A stretch of 14,530 nt of DNA from Bacilli bacterium (GTDB lineage Bacteria > Bacillota_I > Bacilli_A > RFN20 > CAG-826), in contig JAFZRR010000010.1 of assembly GCA_017619815.1 (NCBI GenBank), positions 1 through 14,530 on the forward strand. Reading direction: 5' to 3'. A program made the position numbers and the translations under genes. Positions 1 through 6,733 of this stretch are shown here, one piece after another; the stretch's first letter is position 1, and every line of letters begins with the position of its first letter. Below the pieces are notes generated by a model. The model saw nothing but the letters and a program-made list of their open reading frames with translations, was not told where the DNA came from and searched no databases.

Positions 1-2240
1 ATTGGGTTAGCACTTGATCTATTAATGAAGTTATAGAATTGGGTGTATTTTCTACATAAGAAGTCATATCTCGCCATGGCTTGTTCAACGATGGTACCAT
101 TTTCATTCGCATCAGCGTAACGTAATGCTTGTTTGTGATCGCTTGCAACATTAGTGTAAAGTGTTTCAAGTTCTGCCCAAGTTCTAGTTAATGTAGGTGC
201 GGTAGCACCATTGTTATTACAAGTAATACTACTTAAGAAATCAGTCGCGAATTGTTCAGCGGTATAGATTTCAATTGTTTTTGTTGTTTTTCTATAGAAG
301 TTAATTGGACAGTTGTTATTAGGGCCTGAATAACCAGTGAACTCTGTATAACTGTCATAATATTCTAGATAAACACCGTCAGGGCTATACATGTTGAATC
401 CGGTTTGTGAACCATTATTAGAAACAGACCATGTATTGTTTGCGGTACTTGCTGTACCATTTGCGTAAATGTTGTAATAGGTTTTTGTTCCACTGACATT
501 CTTTTTACCATATAAGTAATCACCATCATTTTCGAATGTTAGTGAAAATCCGTCTGAACCACCAACTGTCCAAATAGGCATGCCATCGGTTACAGTAAGA
601 ATACCATCGGTAACAACTCCATCTACAGGAGTTAAATAATAAGATGCCTTGATAGTTTTTGTTAAAACATGTGTTGAGGTAGAGCTCCAGTTTTGTTGAG
701 CGGCAATAATAACTTCATCGCCTGGTTTAACACCATCGGTAGCTAATTCAAACACTATTTCAGTGTGAGAGCTACTTCCACCGGTAACTGTAACTGTGCA
801 TTCACCATAAACGCCGTTATGAGCAGTTGCTCTAATTACAGCGTTGCCTGCTACGTGAGCAGAAACAACGCCACCAGAGACAGATGCAACACCTGAATTA
901 CTAGAAGTCCATGTAAGAGCCATGTTTGTGGCATTACTTGGTAAGACTGTAGTTGATAATAGTTGTGAATGACCAGCTTCTAATGAAAGAGTGGCTGGAG
1001 AAACTGTAACGCTTGTAACCGCAACATCATGGCTTGCATCAAACGAAGCGATGTTGTCACTTGTTGGATTTGCAGAGCCTGTGGCTGTACTGCTATAAGA
1101 GATAACACTTCTATTGTCACTTGCTAATGTTGATCTTCCCCAAATATATTCAGCCCATTCTGGGAAGTCGATGAATGGATTTCTGTTGTTTGTGTAGTTC
1201 TTAAATAACAAGTTATTTCTGTGAATTTCCCATTCATCTGGTGGGTCTAATCTGTTCCATGCGAGCAAGTCACGGAGAACACCCATATAACCTTGTTTTG
1301 ATGTAGTCGCGTCATATGATGATGAACCGTTTGGATCACTTGTTCCATCGTAAAGTGTTAACCATGGGTTATTTGCATCAATACCATCAGAATCACTGCC
1401 AGATAAGTAGTTATATCTAGCGGCCATATAGAAGATGATTCTTGCGATATCGCCTTTATCGCTATCTTGTGGTTCAAAGACTGTTCCTGAACCAAATGTC
1501 GCGGAATAACCTTTAAGGTTGCCGCTTAAATAGTTATATGAACTACCAGCGTCAGAATAGCTGTTGTTCTTATTAACGAATCCGTAGAATAAGTTGCCAT
1601 GATAGTCAAAGCCATTAACGTAACCATTGCCTGCTAACAAGTGCATTGGGTCACCACGTGCGCCACCACTATTAGATGAATCGTCGTCGCTACCCATACC
1701 ATGGGATTTTGCCCAGACGTGTTCGCGGTTAATACCCCAACCGACTTGTGTGTGGTCACCATAGGCTCTAACTTGGTTATCGGCATCTCTATTTACATAT
1801 AAAGCGTGCAAGTATGGATTATTTTTACCAGAACCATATTGATATCCAGTAATTTTGTTTGTGGAACTATTATAAGTTCCATATGTTGTGGTTGATGCAG
1901 GAGACTTAGCCCAGTCTCTATCAGCGATTTCATAGATTTTCCAGATGTCGCCACCATAGTTATAATCATATGAATAGTATTTTTGGCCATTCTTAAGAAT
2001 TGGCTTTAAATTTTTTAATAAATTTGTGCCTTGAAGTTCGTTGGCACTTTTTCCGTTTAGAGAACTGTAATAGTTTCTGATTTCCGCTTCAGTGCAGTCG
2101 TTTAAATCAATTGTGGAAGGCAAAGATGATAACGAATATGCTTCCGCGCCTTTCATAACCTTGTTTGCGGAATTAGCAATAATCGCACCAGAAGCGCCCA
2201 ATAAACCCAAAATTGAAACGATGAGTAATTGTCTTTTCAT
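1..2240 (-). CDS. Secreted Endonuclease I-family nuclease with Ig-like domain (3' end off window)
   Basis: The frame runs from ATG at 2240 to the window edge without a stop (746 codons visible). AAGGG lies just upstream of the ATG. Residues 1-35 look like a signal peptide (MKRQ, then a hydrophobic stretch). Residues 80-360 match the Endonuclease_1 fold of non-specific Zn/Mg nucleases (Vvn, EndA type): the motif NREHVW puts E173 and H174 at the catalytic site. GDPMHLL (H200) followed by VN (N209) matches the family's DxxH...N metal-binding helix. Residues about 408-490 form a Big_2-like Ig domain (VTSVTVSP start, WTSSN core). Residues 490-650 are an unassigned beta-rich region. The visible C-terminus (AMARYDFLCRKY...NFINRS) is a conserved-looking helical tail whose end, possibly a wall or membrane anchor, lies outside the window. 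Likely role: extracellular degradation of DNA (possibly also RNA). Family assignment is firm; substrate is inferred from the family. Confidence 0.88.
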   Translation of the reverse strand, partial: MKRQLLIVSILGLLGASGAIIANSANKVMKGAEAYSLSSLPSTIDLNDCTEAEIRNYYSSLNGKSANELQGTNLLKNLKPILKNGQKYYSYDYNYGGDIWKIYEIADRDWAKSPASTTTYGTYNSSTNKITGYQYGSGKNNPYLHALYVNRDADNQVRAYGDHTQVGWGINREHVWAKSHGMGSDDDSSNSGGARGDPMHLLAGNGYVNGFDYHGNLFYGFVNKNNSYSDAGSSYNYLSGNLKGYSATFGSGTVFEPQDSDKGDIARIIFYMAARYNYLSGSDSDGIDANNPWLTLYDGTSDPNGSSSYDATTSKQGYMGVLRDLLAWNRLDPPDEWEIHRNNLLFKNYTNNRNPFIDFPEWAEYIWGRSTLASDNRSVISYSSTATGSANPTSDNIASFDASHDVAVTSVTVSPATLSLEAGHSQLLSTTVLPSNATNMALTWTSSNSGVASVSGGVVSAHVAGNAVIRATAHNGVYGECTVTVTGGSSSHTEIVFELATDGVKPGDEVIIAAQQNWSSTSTHVLTKTIKASYYLTPVDGVVTDGILTVTDGMPIWTVGGSDGFSLTFENDGDYLYGKKNVSGTKTYYNIYANGTASTANNTWSVSNNGSQTGFNMYSPDGVYLEYYDSYTEFTGYSGPNNNCPINFYRKTTKTIEIYTAEQFATDFLSSITCNNNGATAPTLTRTWAELETLYTNVASDHKQALRYADANENGTIVEQAMARYDFLCRKYTQFYNFINRSSANP

Positions 2241-2314
2241 ATGCCCTTATTGTATACCTGTTTATAAATATTCAAAAAACATTTTGTTTTAGTTTACTTA
2301 TACTTAGGAAACAA

Positions 2315-2345
2315 GACAAAAGAAAAACGGACCTTTCGATCCGTT
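2315..2345 (-). terminator. Intrinsic terminator after the two-TM protein gene
   Basis: On the minus strand AACGGA and TCCGTT (2345-2340 and 2331-2326) form a 6-bp stem around an 8-nt loop, followed by a T-rich tract. It lies 18 nt past the TAG stop at 2364 and ends the HAD-helical-TM unit before the nuclease gene at 2240. Confidence 0.8.
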
Positions 2346-2363
2346 ATCTTAATTTTATTTGAA

Positions 2364-2873
2364 CTATTCAGCTTTTTCTTCTTCAGGCTTAGCTTCTGGT
2401 TCAGCTTCCACTGGTGCTTCTTTGATTTCAATCTTTTCTTCTTTTGGTTCTTCGACTGGTTCAACTTCAGCATCAACGACGATCTTTTGTTCTTCGATGG
2501 ATTCTTCTTTAAGTTCTTCCGCTTCTAATTGGGCTAAACGTTGTGCACGTCTCACATTCTTTTCGTAATCTCTATCAACTTTGTTAGAGAATAAGATGAG
2601 CACGACCACTGCACTAACAGCGGCGATTGCTAAGATGATTAAGCCCCATCCGAGGAAGTCTAATTTGAATAATTCTAAGATTTTCGCATTGGCTTTAACT
2701 AAGTCTGGATCTTCTGTGGAAATTGGAAGATGTGTCGCGATTAAGCCTAAAACGATATAGGTTAAACCCCAAATACCCACGAGACCGACTAAAATGTACC
2801 ATACAAATTCGAATGGATGTAATGGGAGTTTCTTTTGTGTTTTCTTCTTACTTGGATCTTTAATCTTTTTCAT
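2364..2873 (-). CDS. Two-TM membrane protein with long acidic cytoplasmic tail, unknown function
   Basis: The product has 169 residues. A lysine-rich N-terminus (KKKTQKK) is followed by two hydrophobic segments, about 23-46 and 73-95. A basic stretch (98-110) then leads into a Glu/Lys/Ala/Pro-rich tail (about 113-169) of low complexity. Positive charges flanking both helices suggest both ends face the cytoplasm. The start ATG at 2873 has AGAGG eight bases upstream. The gene follows the helical-protein gene by 18 nt in the same direction, so it is probably the last gene of that unit, and a terminator follows at 2345-2315. I do not recognise the family. The acidic tail may be a protein-interaction or crowding-type tail, but nothing in the sequence fixes a role. 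No catalytic motif is visible. Confidence 0.8.
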   Translation of the reverse strand: MKKIKDPSKKKTQKKLPLHPFEFVWYILVGLVGIWGLTYIVLGLIATHLPISTEDPDLVKANAKILELFKLDFLGWGLIILAIAAVSAVVVLILFSNKVDRDYEKNVRRAQRLAQLEAEELKEESIEEQKIVVDAEVEPVEEPKEEKIEIKEAPVEAEPEAKPEEEKAE

Positions 2874-2891
2874 GAGTATACCTCTTCAAGC

Positions 2892-3743
2892 TTATGCTTG
2901 TTTATTTTCTGCTTCTTTCTTTTGGGAAATTTCAACCATTTCCTTGAATAACTTTTCGTAAATCTCTTTCCATTGTGGTTCGAGTTTTGCGACATGGTCG
3001 CTTAAGCGACGGTTGATGTCGTTAAAGATTTCTTGGAATGATTTGTTATCTCTTCTATCTCTGCGGCCTTCTGTCATTTCGATAACTTTGTTAACATCAT
3101 CTAATAAGTCTAATGTTTCGTTATCTGTGTTGTGGGCGTGAGCACGGCTAAATCTAATTAAGCTAGCCATCTTGCTGATTTCATTTTGAACGATGAAATT
3201 GGATTGAGGTGTAGGTTGTCCTTTGGATTCTGACATAACCTTTTGGAATTCCGCAAATGATTTTTCGAATTCTCTCATGATTAACATCGCGAAAATGCTT
3301 CTAGTTAATCTTTCGTCAATGGCGACTAATTTTTCCATATCTTCTTCTGCACTATTTTGTTGTCTAGCGTAGTTGATATAGCCAAAGAGGATGTCTCTAA
3401 TGGATTCTTGGATACCGACGATTTCATCAAAGATTTTGATGTGTTGTGTGTGATCGACACGGATTTTGCCATCTTCTGTGACTTTGATAACTGTGTTGTC
3501 ATCGCTATAGAAATCTTTAATAACTTCGTTAAGACGTTCTTTGATTTTGTCACCTTGTTCTTTATTGTTTTCAAAGAAGTTGCCTAAAGCACTACCTTGA
3601 CCGATACCGGTTAAAAGAACGTTTTTTCTGGTATCGTAAATTTGTTTGGTGTGTTCTCTATCAATGGTGTATTCCACGGTGTCTCTCAAGTTTAAGAGAT
3701 AATGATAGATATTGAAGATGTATTGATTCATTGCGTTTAACAT
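2892..3743 (-). CDS. Helical cytoplasmic protein of unknown function
   Basis: The product has 283 residues with no signal peptide and no membrane segment. It is rich in Glu, Lys, Asn and Ile, and almost wholly helical in appearance with heptad-like stretches, notably about 135-175 and 235-275. A central Arg/His-containing segment (RFSRAHAHNTDNE) and an Arg-rich patch (EGRRDRRDNKSF) could be binding surfaces, but no known catalytic motif is evident. The ATG at 3743 is preceded by a strong GGAG inside the 3' end of the HAD gene; only 4 nt separate the HAD stop from this ATG, so the two are probably co-transcribed and translationally coupled. ATG at residue 5 is an alternative start. I do not recognise the family. 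The neighbouring small membrane protein could be a partner by operon logic only. Confidence 0.8.
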   Translation of the reverse strand: MLNAMNQYIFNIYHYLLNLRDTVEYTIDREHTKQIYDTRKNVLLTGIGQGSALGNFFENNKEQGDKIKERLNEVIKDFYSDDNTVIKVTEDGKIRVDHTQHIKIFDEIVGIQESIRDILFGYINYARQQNSAEEDMEKLVAIDERLTRSIFAMLIMREFEKSFAEFQKVMSESKGQPTPQSNFIVQNEISKMASLIRFSRAHAHNTDNETLDLLDDVNKVIEMTEGRRDRRDNKSFQEIFNDINRRLSDHVAKLEPQWKEIYEKLFKEMVEISQKKEAENKQA

Positions 3744-3747
3744 AACT

Positions 3748-4593
3748 TTACTTTTCTCCTTTCAATACAAGCTTGTCTAATTTATAGACGCGTGACACTG
3801 TATGTTTCGCATATTTCTTCACGCTCGGATAGGCATGCGCCATACAGTAACTATGTTCGTGGAACTTTTGGAACATTGCGATATCGTTTCCACTATCGCC
3901 TATGACATATACGTCATCTGCGGGTATGTTTGCGATTTTGCAATATTCTTCAAGGCCTTCACCTTTGTTGCATCCTTTTGGTGTTAATTCATTAACAATC
4001 AAACTCCAAGAAGATTCAATCTGTGGGAAGTTATCACGAAGTTCTTTGTTAATCTCTTTACTAAGAGTGCCTTTTTTCTTCCCCATACCGAAGAAGGTCA
4101 TAACTTTATAAACTTTACCATTTTTCATAAGATCTAGGAATAATTCATTAGAATTTTCACAAGGTTCTCTATATTTGAATTGTCCCCAGTACCACATATG
4201 GTAGAAGATTTGAAAGAACAATTTTGCTCTTCCTGTGTTATAAGTAACACAAGGATGTCCTTTCGCGGTGATAAGATAACCAATTGGTTTATATTTCTTA
4301 TCGATTTTTTCAAAGATTGTTTGAAGCTCATCGTTTGGCATCCAAACATCCTTCACTAGTTCACCATTATACACGGTATTCGCGGATGTGCACGCCATAA
4401 CGTCAAATGGACGTTCGATTTCTTTTTTTAATCTTTCAACGAACTCTAAACTTCTCGATGTGATTAAGACGACTTTATTTCCGGCGTCTATCCAGTGACG
4501 TAAAAACTTCACATTTCTTCTAGAAATGCAACGTCCAACTTGCTTCGGATAAAACAAGGTTCCATCTAAATCGCACGCGAGTAGCTTAGGCAT
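3748..4593 (-). CDS. Cof-type HAD-superfamily (class IIB) phosphatase
   Basis: The protein has 281 residues from the preferred start. HAD motif I is DLDGT near the N-terminus (D8 nucleophile and D10 acid/base in this numbering). Motif II is the LITSR segment, the motif III lysine is in TPKGCNKGEGL, and motif IV is GDSGNDIAMF with the Mg2+-binding acidic pair. The insert between motifs II and III has the size of a C2B cap, so it belongs with the Cof/YidA-like sugar-phosphate or flavin-precursor phosphatases; the substrate cannot be told. A longer frame starts at ATG 4611, but a good promoter (-35 at 4630-4625, -10 at 4606-4601) overlaps that region. I therefore place the start at 4593, exactly where transcription should begin, which implies leaderless translation. 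No Shine-Dalgarno sequence precedes either ATG. It is the first gene of a unit continuing into the helical and two-TM genes. Confidence 0.9.
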   Translation of the reverse strand: MPKLLACDLDGTLFYPKQVGRCISRRNVKFLRHWIDAGNKVVLITSRSLEFVERLKKEIERPFDVMACTSANTVYNGELVKDVWMPNDELQTIFEKIDKKYKPIGYLITAKGHPCVTYNTGRAKLFFQIFYHMWYWGQFKYREPCENSNELFLDLMKNGKVYKVMTFFGMGKKKGTLSKEINKELRDNFPQIESSWSLIVNELTPKGCNKGEGLEEYCKIANIPADDVYVIGDSGNDIAMFQKFHEHSYCMAHAYPSVKKYAKHTVSRVYKLDKLVLKGEK

Positions 4594-4600
4594 ATTATGT

Positions 4601-4630
4601 ATTATACACATATGTATACGTATTTTTCAA
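4601..4630 (-). promoter_or_regulatory. Sigma-A-type promoter for the HAD unit
   Basis: On the minus strand TTGAAA (4630-4625) and a perfect TATAAT (4606-4601) are separated by 18 bp. Seven bases follow the -10 before ATG at 4593, so the expected transcript start falls on or next to the A of that ATG. The -35 box abuts the T-run of the hpf terminator. Confidence 0.7.
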
Positions 4631-4658
4631 AAGAAAAAGCGAGCTCTTATGAACTCGC
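4629..4658 (-). terminator. Intrinsic terminator after hpf
   Basis: On the minus strand GCGAGTTC (4658-4651) pairs with GAGCTCGC (4646-4639) over a 4-nt loop (8 bp, one G-U pair), followed by TTTTTCTTTT. It lies about 20 nt past the hpf stop. Its T-run shares bases with the -35 region of the HAD promoter. Confidence 0.88.
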
Positions 4659-4678
4659 TCTATCAATTGTAATTTGAT

Positions 4679-5230
4679 TTATTTAATTGGGTTCTCCGCT
4701 TGGATGACACCATAACCACCATCACGTCTATTGTAAACGACGGAGATTCTGTCATCTTCTTTATCTAAGTAGAGGAAGAAGTCATGACCCAATGCTTGCA
4801 TACGGGTAATTGCTTCTTCGATATCCATAGCTTGTAAATAATATGATTTGGCTCTGACAATAACGTCTTTTTCTTCTGGTTCTTTTTCCGCTTCTAATTG
4901 TTCGAAATTAATGGATTCCGCTAAAGACATTTTATTGTTGCTACGGTCCATACGGGTTTTGATTTTTCTCATTTGACCTTCGAGTTTATCAACAGCAAGA
5001 TCAAGTGCGGCGTATAAATCTGGATTTACTACTTCTGCACGAAGTGGCATTTGAGGCAAGAAGATTGTAATTTCAATCTTTTGGTCTTGGTCGTGCGCAC
5101 TGCAGACGACACGGCAGTCTACTTCATCATTGATGAGGAAGTATTTGTCCATCTTCTTTAACTTCTTTTCGATGGCAGCCGAAATCCCTTCGGTAATCTT
5201 GATGTTTTTTCCGGTAATTTGGTACTTCAT
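4679..5230 (-). CDS. hpf: Ribosome hibernation promoting factor, long form
   Basis: The protein has 183 residues, the normal size for long HPF of Firmicutes. The N-terminal domain (about 1-105) starts MKYQITGKNIKITEG and ends in the basic helix EGQMRKIKTRMDRS, as in the RaiA/YfiA fold that binds the 30S decoding region. After a charged Glu-rich linker, the C-terminal domain (about 124-183) has VIVRAKSYYLQAMDIEEAI and HDFFLYLDKE...VVYNRRDGGYGVI, the dimerisation module that joins two ribosomes into 100S particles. The start at 5230 has a strong GGGAGG seven to eight bases upstream. The gene is probably monocistronic: the metK terminator lies upstream and its own terminator downstream. A TATAAT at 5282-5277 is a plausible -10, but its -35 is not convincing. 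Expression in stationary phase or stress is expected from the family, not shown here. Confidence 0.96.
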   Translation of the reverse strand: MKYQITGKNIKITEGISAAIEKKLKKMDKYFLINDEVDCRVVCSAHDQDQKIEITIFLPQMPLRAEVVNPDLYAALDLAVDKLEGQMRKIKTRMDRSNNKMSLAESINFEQLEAEKEPEEKDVIVRAKSYYLQAMDIEEAITRMQALGHDFFLYLDKEDDRISVVYNRRDGGYGVIQAENPIK

Positions 5231-5332
5231 ATGTTATCCTCCCTTCCCAAACTCAGAGAGCTATATCATCACCTATATTATAAAACGGAATTAATCAAGA
5301 TTTCATTATTTCCTTAAAGATTTTTACTAAAG

Positions 5333-5354
5333 AAAAAGGTGCTTGTGTGCACCC
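5333..5354 (-). terminator. Intrinsic terminator after metK
   Basis: Directly after the metK TAA, on the minus strand, GGTGC (5353-5349) pairs with GCACC (5342-5338) across a 6-nt loop, followed by TTTTTC. The stem is short but GC-rich and well placed. Confidence 0.8.
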
Positions 5355-6521
5355 TTATTTTAATAGTTGTTTGATTTGTTCAACCTTATCGAGTTTTTCC
5401 CAAGGAAGATCGAGGTCAGGACGACCGAGATGTCCATAATTTGTTAAGTCTTGATAGCGGAAACTTGGATGGGTCAAATTGAAGTTTTTAATGATCATTC
5501 CAGGTCTGCAGTCAAATAACCTATTTATGATTTCAAGAATCTTAGTATCACTATACTTTGCGGTGTGGTACGTCTTGATTCCGATGGAGACAGGATCGGC
5601 GACACCGATGGCATAGGCTAATTGGACTTGCAATCTTTCCGCAACTCCTGCGGCCACTAAGTTCTTCGCAATGTATCTCGCCATATAGGCTGCGCTTCTA
5701 TCAACTTTAGATGGATCTTTACCAGAGAAAGCTCCACCGCCGTGTTCAGCAGTTCCACCATATGTATCAACAATAATCTTTCTACCAGTTAAACCGGTAT
5801 CTCCAGCAGGTCCACCAATAACAAATCTTCCAGTTGGATTAATCAAGAACTTGAAATCGGTGTTTAATCCAAAGGATTTAACAACCTTCTGCATGATGTG
5901 TTCATGAACATAATTCTTGAATTTTTCTAAATCAACATCTTCATCGTGTTGGATGGACATAAGAACAGTATCAATTCTGATATTTTTTGGGTCAGTATAA
6001 TCAACTGTAACTTGTGATTTCATATCAGGACGAGCGCCTTTAAATTCTCCACTCTTTCTTTGTGCGGTTGCTTCACGTACAAGTTTATGTGCAATAGAGA
6101 TAGCTAATGGCATATATCCTTCGGTTTCGTTTGTCGCGTAACCGAACATAATTCCTTGGTCGCCAGCGCCTTGTTCTTCAGGGGTCTTTTTTTCAACACC
6201 TTGATTTATGTCTGGGCTTTGTTCCTTAACCTTCACTTCTACCTTAACTGTATGGTAGTCAGTTCCTAATTCTGGACGGTCATAACCGATTCTTTTTAAT
6301 ACTTCTTTGACGATGCCAACGTAGTCTGGTTTGCACTTAGAAGTGATTTCACCAGCGATAATAATTTCGTTATTTGTGGCGAAGACTTCACACGCCACAT
6401 GGCTCTTTTCATCCACCGCTAAACAAGCATCTAAAACCGCGTCAGAAATTTGATCGCAAACTTTATCAGGATGGCCTTCACTGACACTCTCGCTGGTGAA
6501 TAAGATTTTGTTTTCTTTCAT
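5355..6521 (-). CDS. metK: S-adenosylmethionine synthase
   Basis: This enzyme makes S-adenosylmethionine from methionine and ATP, releasing phosphate and pyrophosphate; it works in the cytoplasm, usually as a tetramer. The 388 residues are full length for bacterial MetK. The N-terminal GHPDKVCDQISDAVLD (16-31) carries the ATP/Mg2+-binding His17 and Asp19. The signature GAGDQGIMFGYA starts at 118, and the glycine-rich P-loop-like GGGAFSGKDPSKVDRS starts at 261. The start ATG at 6521 follows an AGGAG about 12 nt upstream, just past the riboswitch terminator. It appears to be transcribed alone, under the SAM-sensing leader at 6541-6697, so it should be switched off when SAM is plentiful. No residue looks out of place. 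Confidence 0.98.
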   Translation of the reverse strand: MKENKILFTSESVSEGHPDKVCDQISDAVLDACLAVDEKSHVACEVFATNNEIIIAGEITSKCKPDYVGIVKEVLKRIGYDRPELGTDYHTVKVEVKVKEQSPDINQGVEKKTPEEQGAGDQGIMFGYATNETEGYMPLAISIAHKLVREATAQRKSGEFKGARPDMKSQVTVDYTDPKNIRIDTVLMSIQHDEDVDLEKFKNYVHEHIMQKVVKSFGLNTDFKFLINPTGRFVIGGPAGDTGLTGRKIIVDTYGGTAEHGGGAFSGKDPSKVDRSAAYMARYIAKNLVAAGVAERLQVQLAYAIGVADPVSIGIKTYHTAKYSDTKILEIINRLFDCRPGMIIKNFNLTHPSFRYQDLTNYGHLGRPDLDLPWEKLDKVEQIKQLLK

Positions 6522-6540
6522 ACTACTTTTGTACTCCTAT

Positions 6541-6574
6541 AAAAAATGCCCTCCCATAATTATGGAAAGGCATT
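6541..6574 (-). terminator. Riboswitch-controlled terminator in the metK leader
   Basis: On the minus strand AATGCCTTTCCATAA (6574-6560) is followed at once by its near-perfect inverse TTATGGGAGGGCATT (6559-6545, two G-U pairs), then a run of six T. The effective stem is 11 bp or more with an AT-rich loop. It sits between the aptamer and the metK ribosome binding site, as expected for the expression platform of a transcription-terminating riboswitch. The AAAGG just upstream (after P1) could pair with CCUUU of the terminator arm as an antiterminator. Confidence 0.85.
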
Positions 6575-6588
6575 GTTATTTATTCCTT

Positions 6589-6697
6589 TACTCATCGTTC
6601 AAGGTTATGGGGCCTTGCTAGAGAAGAGCACTTACTCATTTCTGAGAGTTGCTACTGCGATTTCTCATCTCTTTTTCGCAGTTCTTGATAAGCATTT
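6589..6697 (-). ncRNA. SAM-I (S-box) clan riboswitch aptamer, compact variant
   Basis: The leader upstream of metK folds like an S-box. P1 is UGCUUAUC (6694-6687) with GAUGAGUA (6596-6589), carrying the hallmark UUAUCAAGA 5' side. P2 is ACUGCG (6682-6677) with CGCAGU (6659-6654). P3 is CUCA/UGAG closed by a GAAA tetraloop (6646-6635), flanked by the paired core GCAACU and AGUGCU, equivalent to GGCAACC and GGUGCU of SAM-I. P4 is AAGG (6616-6613) with CCUU (6604-6601). A 5-bp pseudoknot is available between AGAGA in the P2 loop (6672-6668) and UCUCU in J3/4 (6624-6620), as SAM-I requires. P2 lacks the usual GGGAC-GGCCC upper stem and kink-turn, so this is a reduced variant. The gene context (metK) and the terminator at 6574-6541 support SAM as the ligand. 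Confidence 0.82.
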
Positions 6698-6708
6698 ATT
6701 AGTTTAAT

Positions 6709-6723
6709 AGTTATTTTATAACT
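6709..6723. repeat. Small inverted repeat between the ribonuclease gene and the metK leader
   Basis: AGTTAT, 3 nt, ATAACT form a perfect 6-bp hairpin 10 nt past the ribonuclease gene stop. It is AT-only apart from two G-C pairs and has no T-run, so it is at best a weak terminator. The metK promoter must lie hereabouts: TTGCAA (6726-6721), then TAAACT 16 bp on, is a weak candidate. Read-through from the ribonuclease gene is possible. Confidence 0.35.
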
Positions 6724-6733
6724 TGCAAGAGTT

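Noticed and set aside
2359..2568. Ser-rich frame on the plus strand
   Set aside because: It is the antisense image of the Glu-rich tail (GAA/GAG read as TTC/CTC) of the two-TM protein; no ribosome binding site.
4594..4611. Upstream ATG at 4611 as the HAD start
   Set aside because: It lies within the -10 to -35 spacer of a good promoter and has no ribosome binding site; homologues start close to the DLDGT motif.
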